From the NCBI GenBank assembly GCA_016868875.1, contig VGFN01000070.1, positions 1 to 5,646 of the forward strand: DNA of 5,646 nucleotides, read 5' to 3'. Source of the stretch: Bacteroidota bacterium (GTDB lineage: Bacteria > Bacteroidota > Bacteroidia > UBA7662). Both the position numbers and the translations under genes were made by a program. Numbering within the stretch: the stretch's first letter is position 1; each line of letters starts with the position of its first letter. The notes beneath the pieces are model-generated. The model searched no databases. It was not told where the DNA came from and was given only the letters and a program-made list of their open reading frames with translations. Positions 1 to 5,504 of this stretch are shown piece after piece.

Positions 1-79
1 GTTGACGGACAAGGGCTGCGCCAATCCCGGACCTTCCCCCGACCACGAGGTAATTGCGCCCAGCAAGGGAAGCCTCCAT
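1..79 (-). CDS. Short-chain dehydrogenase/reductase (SDR), N-terminal fragment
   Basis: Only the first 26 codons lie in the window; the gene continues past position 1. The reading frame gives MEASLAGRNYLVVGG followed by RSGIGAALVRQ. The segment VVGGRSGIG at about residues 12-20 is the glycine-rich dinucleotide-binding turn of SDR enzymes (family pattern TGxxxGxG, here with V-G in place of T-G), right after the first beta strand NYLVV, so an NAD(P)H-dependent oxidoreductase is expected. Its ATG shares one base with the folE stop codon (TGATG), so translation is probably coupled to folE and the gene is the third member of the pterin operon. Sepiapterin reductase and related pterin reductases are SDRs, so a pterin substrate is possible, but 26 residues cannot show substrate. 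The catalytic YxxxK region is outside the window. Confidence 0.8.
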   Translation of the reverse strand, partial: MEASLAGRNYLVVGGRSGIGAALVRQ

Positions 80-780
80 CAGGAATTCTTGCCGATTTCG
101 AGGTACTTCAGGAATTCACTGCGAACACTCTCTTGTTCGAAAACCCCTGAATACGAGGCGGTGATGGTGCTGCCGCCATGATCTTGCACCCCACGCATCG
201 AAACGCAAAGGTGGGCTGCATCCACAATGACCGCCACATCTTTGGTTTGCAAGGCTTCTTGAAGGCCTTCTGCAATTTGTTTGGTTAACCGCTCTTGGAC
301 CTGGGGCCTTCGGGCAAAATAATGAACCAAGCGGTTGATCTTGGATAATCCAATGACCTTACCGGAGGAGAAATACGCGACATGAACCTTGCCTACAATG
401 GGCACAAAATGATGTTCGCAATTGGAATGAACCACGATGTCTTTCTCCACCAACATTTGGTTGTAATCGTACTTGTTCTCGAAGAGAGCAATCTTGGGTT
501 TGTTGGCAGGATTGAGGCCGCTGAAAATTTCTTTGACATACATTTTGGCCACCCGATCCGGAGTTCCACGCAAGCTGTCGTCCGTAAGGTCCAAGCCCAT
601 GATGTGCATGATTTCCCGAAAATGTTTGGAGATTAACTCCATTTTGAGATCATCATCCATCGCAAAAGCATCTTCCCTCAACGGGGTATCCGCCGAACCG
701 GGTTGATGGTTTTCGCCTCTTTCGAAGGCTTCGAGGAGCTCAAGGTCCCGTGCAGACAGCATAATTTCGGGGTGTTTCAT
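79..780 (-). CDS. folE: GTP cyclohydrolase I
   Basis: It converts GTP to 7,8-dihydroneopterin triphosphate plus formate in the cytoplasm, the entry step to folate, queuosine and biopterin. The 233-residue protein is full length (the E. coli enzyme has 222). Residues 121-124 read CEHH and residues 190-192 HLC. Zinc ligands C121, H124 and C192 and histidines H123 and H190 sit exactly 11 positions after E. coli C110, H113, C181, H112 and H179. GLSKINRLVHYFARRPQVQ (about 144-162) and the LRGTPDRVAKMY segment near 70-81 are also typical. The first 35 or so residues are a variable extension, and TPLREDAF resembles Bacteroidota homologues. The start used (ATG at 780) lies inside the upstream PTPS/queD gene; a second ATG at 762 (residue 7) is a real alternative because a promoter-like TAATTTTG precedes it. 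The stop overlaps the SDR start by one base. Confidence 0.97.
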   Translation of the reverse strand: MKHPEIMLSARDLELLEAFERGENHQPGSADTPLREDAFAMDDDLKMELISKHFREIMHIMGLDLTDDSLRGTPDRVAKMYVKEIFSGLNPANKPKIALFENKYDYNQMLVEKDIVVHSNCEHHFVPIVGKVHVAYFSSGKVIGLSKINRLVHYFARRPQVQERLTKQIAEGLQEALQTKDVAVIVDAAHLCVSMRGVQDHGGSTITASYSGVFEQESVRSEFLKYLEIGKNS

Positions 781-1150
781 ACAAAATTACTTTTAAATCC
801 AAATGGTCAGGCAATTCACCACGGAGGATATTCCAAATCAAGGCGGATATATGCTCTGCGGTAGGGTTGAGGTTGGCAAATTCGGGAACATCCATGTTAA
901 GGTTACGATGATCCAAGCGGTCGGTCACCTTCTGCTCAATCAGGTCCGAAAGGACCTTGAGGTCGATGACATACCCGGTTTCGGGATCCACCGAACCGGT
1001 TACCTCAACCTTCATTTCGTAATTATGCCCGTGGTAATTGGTCAAGGAGCATTTCCCAAAAACTTCCCGGTTGCGGGCCTCGTCCCAGTCGGAACGGTAC
1101 AGTCGATGGGCGGCGTTGAAATGGGCTACCCGGCCTACAGTGATTTTCAT
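740..1150 (-). CDS. queD: 6-pyruvoyltetrahydropterin synthase / 6-carboxytetrahydropterin synthase (PTPS/QueD family)
   Basis: This zinc enzyme of 136 residues acts on dihydroneopterin triphosphate, the product of the neighbouring folE. Zinc ligands are visible as H15 (HFNAAHRLY) and H40/H42 (HGHNY). The catalytic cysteine is C34 in FGKC, the Asp-His pair is D80-H81 (LDHRNLN), and the pterin-anchoring glutamate is E125 in LYETPRNY. The cysteine is separated from HGH by five residues (CSLTNYHGH), the spacing of mammalian PTPS, rather than three as in E. coli QueD. Function as queuosine enzyme (QueD) or biopterin enzyme (PTPS) therefore stays open; the symbol follows usual bacterial annotation. 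It is first in a leftward operon, its last 41 bases overlap folE, and its ATG faces the MFS gene across 118 bases. No preQ1 riboswitch-like sequence was seen upstream. Confidence 0.93.
   Translation of the reverse strand: MKITVGRVAHFNAAHRLYRSDWDEARNREVFGKCSLTNYHGHNYEMKVEVTGSVDPETGYVIDLKVLSDLIEQKVTDRLDHRNLNMDVPEFANLNPTAEHISALIWNILRGELPDHLDLKVILYETPRNYAVCTGP
782..814 (-). promoter_or_regulatory. Possible internal promoter for folE, inside the queD coding region
   Basis: On the minus strand TAATTTTG (789 to 782) matches the Bacteroidota -7 box TAnnTTTG perfectly. A TTG lies at 814 to 812, 22 bases upstream, near the upper limit of the usual spacing to the -33 element. Transcription would begin near 775-778, which would leave out the ATG at 780 or make it leaderless, but would suit the folE ATG at 762. 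The box coincides with codons for the conserved V-I-L of queD, so the match may be chance. Confidence 0.3.
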
Positions 1151-1217
1151 GATAAGTAGGGTAATAACATCAGGGTGGGAGATTTGTTTGAATCCCTACA
1201 GTTTAGTCGGGGGGGTC

Positions 1218-1248
1218 TTGGCGACAGGCTCGGTGCGGGTTAGCTTTG
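1218..1248 (+). promoter_or_regulatory. Candidate Bacteroidota-type promoter for the MFS-lutA-ldh2 genes
   Basis: TAGCTTTG at 1241-1248 matches the -7 consensus TAnnTTTG at every fixed base, and TTG at 1218-1220 stands 20 bases upstream as the -33 element, within the known spacing range. Transcription would start around 1253-1256, giving a leader of about 15 bases before the ATG at 1269. It lies in the divergent intergenic region, where a promoter is expected. No comparable minus-strand box was found for the pterin operon. The start site is inferred from pattern only. Confidence 0.55.
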
Positions 1249-1268
1249 TCCATGGCCCCTTTGACGAG

Positions 1269-2651
1269 ATGAATACGATACCCCCGGCAGGAGACGAGCT
1301 TAAAAATCAGCCCAAGGTCATTCGAGCCTGGTGCTTTTACGATTGGGCCAATTCGGTGTACAACCTTTGCATCACGACAGCCATCTTTCCCATTTATTAC
1401 AGCGGGGTGACCGATGCCCTTTCCAAGGAGCGAGGATGGTCGCGTCAAGTCGCCAACCAATTGGGCGAGGGTTCGGAATGGGTTTCTTTCGTGAAATGGG
1501 GTTCTTGGGAAGTGCCGGCTGGGAGTCTTTATTCGTATGCCTTGGCCTTGGCCTATTTGTCCGTGGCTTTCGTTTCGCCACTGCTGTCGGGTATGGCGGA
1601 TTACGGGGCCAGACGCAAAAGTATGATGAACATGTTCATCACCTTGGGTAGCCTGGCTTGCATCGGTTTGTATTTCATGTCCGGGGCCACCTTAATGTGG
1701 GGTATGGCTTGCTTTGTGGTCGCGGCTTTTTCGTGGGCTGGTTCAGCATTATTTTATAATGCCTTTCTTCCGGTCATTGCCACCGAGGATCAAATGGACA
1801 AGGTCAGCGCCAAGGGTTTTGCCTACGGCTATGTGGGTTCTGTGCTGCTCTTGGTCATCAACTTGCTGTTCATTCTCAACCCGGGTTGGTTGAATATGGA
1901 TACCGCAGGGGTTACGAGGCTTTCGTTTGTGAGTGTTGGCCTGTGGTGGTGGGGTTTTTCGCGGATTACCCTGCGGGGTTTGCCTGCCGAAAGGCCCAGT
2001 GGACCCGGGCTTGCTGTTCACGGCCTGGGGGGATGGCTGCGAATAGGCGTGGGCGAACTGCGTTCCGTTATCGAGCGTATGCGTCAAATGCCTGATCTCA
2101 AGACCTTTCTGTTGGCCTATTTCTTTACCTGTGCTGGCTTGCAGACCATCATGTTGGTGGCCTCCCTCTTTGGGGCGGAGGTGTTGCGCTTGCCCTCTGA
2201 CCGCCTCATCGCTGTCATATTGATGATACAGTTGATCGCCATCGTGGGTTCATTTGGTTTTGCTCGTGGGGCGGCTCGCTACGGGAATATCGATTTGCTG
2301 ATGCTGACGTCCTTGGTTTGGATTGGGGTCTGTGTTGCGGCGGCCCAAGTCACCGAAGAAAACCAGTTCTATAGCATGGCCGCGGTCGTGGGGGTGATCA
2401 TGGGAGGTTCTCAGACTTTGTTACGGAGTACCTACGCCAAAATGATCCCGCCCAATACGCTTAACAATGCCTCGTTTTTTTCGTTTTACGATTTGACCGA
2501 GAAGTTAGCGATTGTCTTCGGAACCTTCAGCTTCGGTTTCATCAACGAGTGGACGGGTTCCATGCGAAATTCTGCCCTCTTCTTGGCCCTGTATTTTATC
2601 ATTGGGATTTACTTCTTGAATATTAACCGTAAACGCGGTGTTTATCGCTGA
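1269..2651 (+). CDS. MFS transporter, UMF1 / Atg22-like family
   Basis: An inner-membrane permease of 460 residues with many hydrophobic segments, in the size range of the UMF1 branch of the major facilitator superfamily. Family marks are WCFYDWANSVYN at residues 21-32, followed by ITTAIFPIYY; an MFS motif-A-like loop GMADYGARRK at 108-117 after helix 2; GGSQTLLRSTYAKMIP at about 379-394; and the C-terminal FYDLTEKLAIVFGTF. The reading frame is open back to 1038, but the ATG at 1269 is preferred: it puts the start about 20 residues before WCFYDWAN, avoids overlap with the divergent pterin gene, and follows the promoter match. Yeast Atg22 exports amino acids from the vacuole; bacterial members have no settled substrate. 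The next gene begins 15 bases after the stop, so it is probably co-transcribed with the LutA-like and Ldh2 genes, which hints at an organic acid substrate (inference). Confidence 0.9.
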   Translation: MNTIPPAGDELKNQPKVIRAWCFYDWANSVYNLCITTAIFPIYYSGVTDALSKERGWSRQVANQLGEGSEWVSFVKWGSWEVPAGSLYSYALALAYLSVAFVSPLLSGMADYGARRKSMMNMFITLGSLACIGLYFMSGATLMWGMACFVVAAFSWAGSALFYNAFLPVIATEDQMDKVSAKGFAYGYVGSVLLLVINLLFILNPGWLNMDTAGVTRLSFVSVGLWWWGFSRITLRGLPAERPSGPGLAVHGLGGWLRIGVGELRSVIERMRQMPDLKTFLLAYFFTCAGLQTIMLVASLFGAEVLRLPSDRLIAVILMIQLIAIVGSFGFARGAARYGNIDLLMLTSLVWIGVCVAAAQVTEENQFYSMAAVVGVIMGGSQTLLRSTYAKMIPPNTLNNASFFSFYDLTEKLAIVFGTFSFGFINEWTGSMRNSALFLALYFIIGIYFLNINRKRGVYR

Positions 2652-2666
2652 TGAAATATTGATTTT

Positions 2667-3440
2667 ATGAACGGTATGGACGATAAGGACTTTGGCGTTG
2701 AGGTGGATTTTTTTGTGCCTTGTTTTGTGGATCAATTTTATCCGGAGGCGGCCTTCGCGGCGGTAAAGGTTTTGGAAGCTTTGGGTTGCAGGGTGCATTG
2801 CCCCTCCGGCCAAACCTGTTGCGGGCAGCCGGCCTACAATGCCGGATTTTGGGAAGAGGCCAAGCCTGTGGCCTGCAAGTGGTTGCGTGACTTTGCCCCG
2901 GCCAAGGACGGGGAGCCCCGGCCTGTGGTGGTGCTTTCCAGTTCCTGCACGGGGATGATTCGCAATGCGTACGGAGATTTGTTATCGGCAGATGGCACCA
3001 ACGTTTCGGAATGGCAAGCCATTCGGCCGAGGGTTTATGAATGGGTGGAATTTGTGCATGCGCATCCTCGTTTCAAGGACTTGAAATTTCGTTTTCCTCA
3101 CAAGGTTTCGTACCATGATGCGTGTTCGGCCTTGAGGGAATGCGGGATACAATCCCAGGTCAGGGATCTTTTGAATCAGGTCCAAGGGCTTCATTTGATT
3201 GAACTCCCGGACAGGGAGACCTGCTGCGGATTTGGAGGCACTTTTGCGGTCAAGTTTGAGGGAATATCCACCGCGATGGCTGATCAGAAATTGCAACATT
3301 ATGCCACCACCGGAGCGGAGTATTTGATTAGCGCGGACCTGTCTTGCCTGATGCATTTGCAGGCCTATGCCGATCGCCAAGGTTCAGGGGTTCGGAGTCT
3401 GCATATCGCGCAGGTTCTTGCCCAGGGATTGCAAGCGTAG
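2667..3440 (+). CDS. lutA: (Fe-S)-binding CCG-domain protein, LutA/YkgE family
   Basis: A soluble 257-residue protein with two cysteine-rich CCG domains, the layout of B. subtilis LutA and E. coli YkgE. In these systems it works with LutB and LutC to oxidise L-lactate to pyruvate. Domain 1 carries C19 (VPCFVDQF), C51-C52-G53 (TCCGQPA) and C94 (SSSCTGMI). Domain 2 carries C153 (SYHDACS), C186-C187-G188 (TCCGFGGTF) and C227 (ADLSCLMHL). These probably ligate iron-sulphur clusters. Each domain ends in a single cysteine rather than the CxxC of HdrB-type proteins, which as recalled is also so in YkgE. ATG at 2667 is used; ATG at 2676 (residue 4) would also fit, since homologues begin just before the VDFFVPC strand. 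It lies 15 bases after the MFS gene and 18 bases before the Ldh2 gene. No lutB or lutC is in the window, so the symbol describes family, not proven lactate use. Confidence 0.9.
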   Translation: MNGMDDKDFGVEVDFFVPCFVDQFYPEAAFAAVKVLEALGCRVHCPSGQTCCGQPAYNAGFWEEAKPVACKWLRDFAPAKDGEPRPVVVLSSSCTGMIRNAYGDLLSADGTNVSEWQAIRPRVYEWVEFVHAHPRFKDLKFRFPHKVSYHDACSALRECGIQSQVRDLLNQVQGLHLIELPDRETCCGFGGTFAVKFEGISTAMADQKLQHYATTGAEYLISADLSCLMHLQAYADRQGSGVRSLHIAQVLAQGLQA

Positions 3441-3458
3441 GACCTTGAGGCATAGCGC

Positions 3459-4559
3459 ATGGGCTCAACGTCGAATTTGAACAAACCTCCTCGCGATATT
3501 GCAGGGCATTGGTCTGCAGAGGTCTTGGAAGCTTGGGTCAAGGAAGTTTTTCTTCGCATCGGTTGCAGCGAAAGCCATGCCGCGATGGCGGCAGCCGTCC
3601 TGCTGGCAGCAGACCTCAAAGGCATTGATTCTCATGGCGTTGCCCGCTTGCCTGGCTATGTGCGCTTGTGGCGCAAAGGGCGGATCAACACCGACCCGCA
3701 ATGGCGGTGGACCCAAAGAATGCCTGCGGTGGCGGTTTTGGATGCCGATGGAGCCTTGGGCTTGGTGGCGGGACAAGTGGCCATGGAGAAGGCCGTTGCC
3801 ATGGCGGCTCAGTACGGTACGGCCCAGGTCCTGGTCCGCAATTCCAATCATTTTGGAATAGCGGCTGAACATGCCTTGATGGCCGCTGTGCGGGGTATGG
3901 TGGGCTGGGCCATGACCAATGCCTCCCCGCTGGTGGCTCCCTTGGGATCGAGCAAGCGCCTCTTGGGCACCAATCCCTTGTGTTATGCCTTCCCCCCTGC
4001 AAACAACGGCCTTCCTTGGGTCTTGGACATGGCCACCTCGGCCGCAGCCAACGGCAAATTGGAATTGGCCGCAGCCGCAGGTCAAGCGATTCCCCAAGGT
4101 TGGGCATCGGACAACCGCGGTCAAGGGACCACCAACCCCAAGGTGCTCCAAGAAGGGGGAGCTTTGCTGCCTCTGGGTTCGACAGCAGAGGGCGGCGTGC
4201 ACAAGGGGTATGGCCTTGGCGCATTGGTGGACTTGTGGTCAGGCTTGTTAAGCGGGGCTTCCTTCGGCCCTTGGGTTCCTCCATTTGTGGACTTCTTGGA
4301 GCCTGCCAAGGACGGCCCTGGCCCTGGCCTTGGGCATGCCTTCGGGGCCTTGGCCATCGAGGCCTTGATGGGATTGCCAGAATACCAGCAACGGTTGGAT
4401 CGTTGGACCCAGGCCTTCGCTGAGGCCGGCCTTGTGCTGCACGGGATGCCTGAATGGGAGCAGCGTCGCATCCGCCTTCGAGAAGGAATTCCCTACACGG
4501 CCGATGGGCGCAGGGCTCTTATCGATTTGGGAGCCTCTTTGGATCTCCAAGCCCCATGA
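3459..4559 (+). CDS. Ldh2-family malate/L-lactate-type dehydrogenase
   Basis: A cytoplasmic NAD(P)-dependent 2-hydroxy-acid oxidoreductase of the Ldh_2 family, which includes AllD, ComC and YiaK and is unrelated in fold to classical Ldh/Mdh. The 366 residues match the usual 340-370. Motifs in order: DLKGIDSHGVARLPGY at 52-67 with the likely catalytic H59; NSNHFGIAAEHA at 128-139; LGTNPLCYAFP at 169-179; DMATSAAANGKLELAAAAG at 190-208; and HKGYGLGALVD at 248-258, followed by SGLLSGASFGPWVPPF. The last block fits a subgroup in which GPW.PPF follows the KGYGL motif. The ATG at 3459 gives a leader of about 15 residues before the usual N-terminus; no upstream in-frame alternative is needed. It follows the LutA-like gene by 18 bases, suggesting a linked substrate such as lactate or malate. 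Ureidoglycolate, sulpholactate or sugar-acid substrates cannot be excluded. Confidence 0.9.
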   Translation: MGSTSNLNKPPRDIAGHWSAEVLEAWVKEVFLRIGCSESHAAMAAAVLLAADLKGIDSHGVARLPGYVRLWRKGRINTDPQWRWTQRMPAVAVLDADGALGLVAGQVAMEKAVAMAAQYGTAQVLVRNSNHFGIAAEHALMAAVRGMVGWAMTNASPLVAPLGSSKRLLGTNPLCYAFPPANNGLPWVLDMATSAAANGKLELAAAAGQAIPQGWASDNRGQGTTNPKVLQEGGALLPLGSTAEGGVHKGYGLGALVDLWSGLLSGASFGPWVPPFVDFLEPAKDGPGPGLGHAFGALAIEALMGLPEYQQRLDRWTQAFAEAGLVLHGMPEWEQRRIRLREGIPYTADGRRALIDLGASLDLQAP

Positions 4560-4620
4560 CAATAGAAAAGTCAATTCTCCGTTAACTAGGCCGTAATTTG
4601 CAGACTTAATCTAATGCATT

Positions 4621-4956
4621 ATGTTTGATTTGTTCGGAATGATGGACAAGATTGGCAAACTCAAAGAGGCCGTTGAGGATGTCCGCAACCAATGTGACCG
4701 TATTCACGTGACCCAGCGCTCCGAAAACGGTGAGGTAGAAGTGGTCTGCACGGCCAATAAGAAAATCGTTTCCATCAAGACCCTGCCTGAATATTTGAAT
4801 CCATCCAATGCCAGTGCCTTGGATACGTTGTTGGCTGCCACGGTGGATGCAGCCCTGCGGGAAGCCCACCGAACGCACAAAGAGCTTTTCAAGAAATCCA
4901 CCGAGGGTTTGATTCCCAATATTCCCGGTTTGGATTTGTCCAAATTCCTTTCATAA
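4621..4956 (+). CDS. YbaB/EbfC family nucleoid-associated protein
   Basis: A small 111-residue DNA-binding protein of the YbaB/EbfC type, which forms dimers and binds the nucleoid. It follows the family plan: an N-terminal helix after MFDLFGMMDKIGKLKEAV, a beta sheet around ENGEVEVVCTANKKIVSIKT (about 36-54), then a long C-terminal helix from about residue 65 (LDTLLAATVDAALREAHRTH) and a tail IPNIPGLDLSKFLS resembling the PGLDL-type endings of other members. In many bacteria the gene sits between dnaX and recR, but not here. It lies 61 bases after the Ldh2 stop, a gap large enough for its own promoter, though only an imperfect -7 box (TAATTTG at 4594) was seen. The ATG at 4621 is the family start; an earlier ATG at 4614 runs into a stop after four codons. 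Confidence 0.87.
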   Translation: MFDLFGMMDKIGKLKEAVEDVRNQCDRIHVTQRSENGEVEVVCTANKKIVSIKTLPEYLNPSNASALDTLLAATVDAALREAHRTHKELFKKSTEGLIPNIPGLDLSKFLS

Positions 4957-4990
4957 TCCTCCAGTCCTGACCATGAGGTTTATACTTTGG

Positions 4991-5014
4991 TTCTTTCATT
5001 GATTCTTTCATTGA
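4991..5014 (+). repeat. Perfect 12-base tandem duplication (TTCTTTCATTGA, two copies)
   Basis: TTCTTTCATTGA occurs at 4991-5002 and again, unchanged, at 5003-5014, eleven bases before the DUF2231 start codon at 5026. A third, degraded copy may follow at 5015-5025. GATTC (5001-5005) and GAATC (5013-5017) could also pair as a short hairpin with a 7-base loop. The unit is 12 bases, so changes in copy number would not shift a frame; if translation began at the TTG at 4987 it would encode a repeated L-S-L/I. Confidence 0.8.
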
Positions 5015-5025
5015 ATCTCAATCGA

Positions 5026-5481
5026 ATGATTTGGCATCCCGCCTTGGTACATTTCCCCATTGCCTTCCTGGCAGGGGCATGGATGGCCGAAACCGCCCGC
5101 ATGCATCCCCGCGTTGGTTTGCAATCCGAGCGTTGGGAATTTTTGTCTCGTGTTTTGCTTCTTGCAGCCATCCCAGCCTTGGCCTTGGCGATGATCAGCG
5201 GTAGCCTGGGGGAGGATGCTTTGGAGCAGGTCACAGGTCAGGCTATGTTGCAGACCGCCCACGATTGGCTGGAAAGGCATGAATTGATGGGTTACCTCAA
5301 CGGTGCCTTGGCAACCCTGCTAGCCACTTGGCGAACCCTACGAGCTCAAGCCATGAATCTGCTTGAGCACCGCATCTTCTGGGGCGCTTTCACGGTTGTC
5401 ATGATCTTGCTCATTGCGGGGTCCTGGATGGGTGGGCATTTGGTTTATGAATTTGGTATCGGCGTCAAACAATCCCCGTAA
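5026..5481 (+). CDS. DUF2231 integral membrane protein
   Basis: A 151-residue membrane protein with four likely transmembrane helices at about 8-22, 42-60, 88-102 and 118-136. It opens with MIWHPALVHFPIAF, the hallmark start of DUF2231 proteins, continues through HDWLERHELMGYLNG at 79-93, and ends with GGHLVYEFGIGV at 136-147, the usual C-terminal signature. The function of the family is not established. Histidines H4, H9, H79, H85 and H138 sit at or near helix ends and could bind a metal or haem, but this is inference. The ATG at 5026 is chosen because the family N-terminus begins at HPxxVHFP; a TTG at 4987 would add 13 residues that run through a tandem duplication. It is followed after 23 bases by lepB and lies 69 bases after ybaB. 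Confidence 0.8.
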   Translation: MIWHPALVHFPIAFLAGAWMAETARMHPRVGLQSERWEFLSRVLLLAAIPALALAMISGSLGEDALEQVTGQAMLQTAHDWLERHELMGYLNGALATLLATWRTLRAQAMNLLEHRIFWGAFTVVMILLIAGSWMGGHLVYEFGIGVKQSP

Positions 5482-5504
5482 ATTTTAATCGATAATTTTA
5501 TCCC

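Noticed and set aside
803..1159. 118-codon plus-strand frame opposite the PTPS gene
   Set aside because: Antisense to a clear zinc-enzyme gene, with no domain and no suitable promoter.
1038..1268. Longer MFS start giving a 537-residue protein
   Set aside because: The extra 77 residues overlap the conserved PTPS gene on the other strand, cross the promoter match, and have no family counterpart; homologues begin shortly before WCFYDWAN.
1151..1268. preQ1 or tetrahydrofolate riboswitch before the pterin operon
   Set aside because: The minus-strand leader is short and shows neither the preQ1 hairpin with A-rich tail nor a THF-type core; no stable stem was found by eye.
2667..3440. Loss of the final CxxC in both CCG domains as a sign of a degenerate protein
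   Set aside because: A single cysteine at these places (SSSCTGMI and ADLSCLMHL) is, as recalled, also present in E. coli YkgE, so it looks normal for the subfamily.
3465..4202. Long open frame (245 codons) on the minus strand
   Set aside because: It is antisense to the Ldh2 gene, whose plus-strand frame carries every family motif. The minus product is rich in H, Q, G and R with no recognisable domain, as expected of a shadow of a GC-rich gene.
4557..4573. TGAC...GTCA inverted repeat after the Ldh2 stop as a terminator
   Set aside because: A four-base stem with a nine-base loop and no U tract is too weak to support a terminator.
4594..4600. TAATTTG before ybaB, TACTTTGG (4983) before DUF2231 and TAATTTTA (5493) before lepB as -7 boxes
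   Set aside because: Each departs from TAnnTTTG by one base or one deletion and none has a TTG at the right distance upstream, so they were not called.
4987..5025. TTG start for the DUF2231 gene, adding 13 residues
   Set aside because: The extra residues come largely from the tandem duplication, and the family N-terminus starts at the ATG at 5026 just before HPALVHFP.
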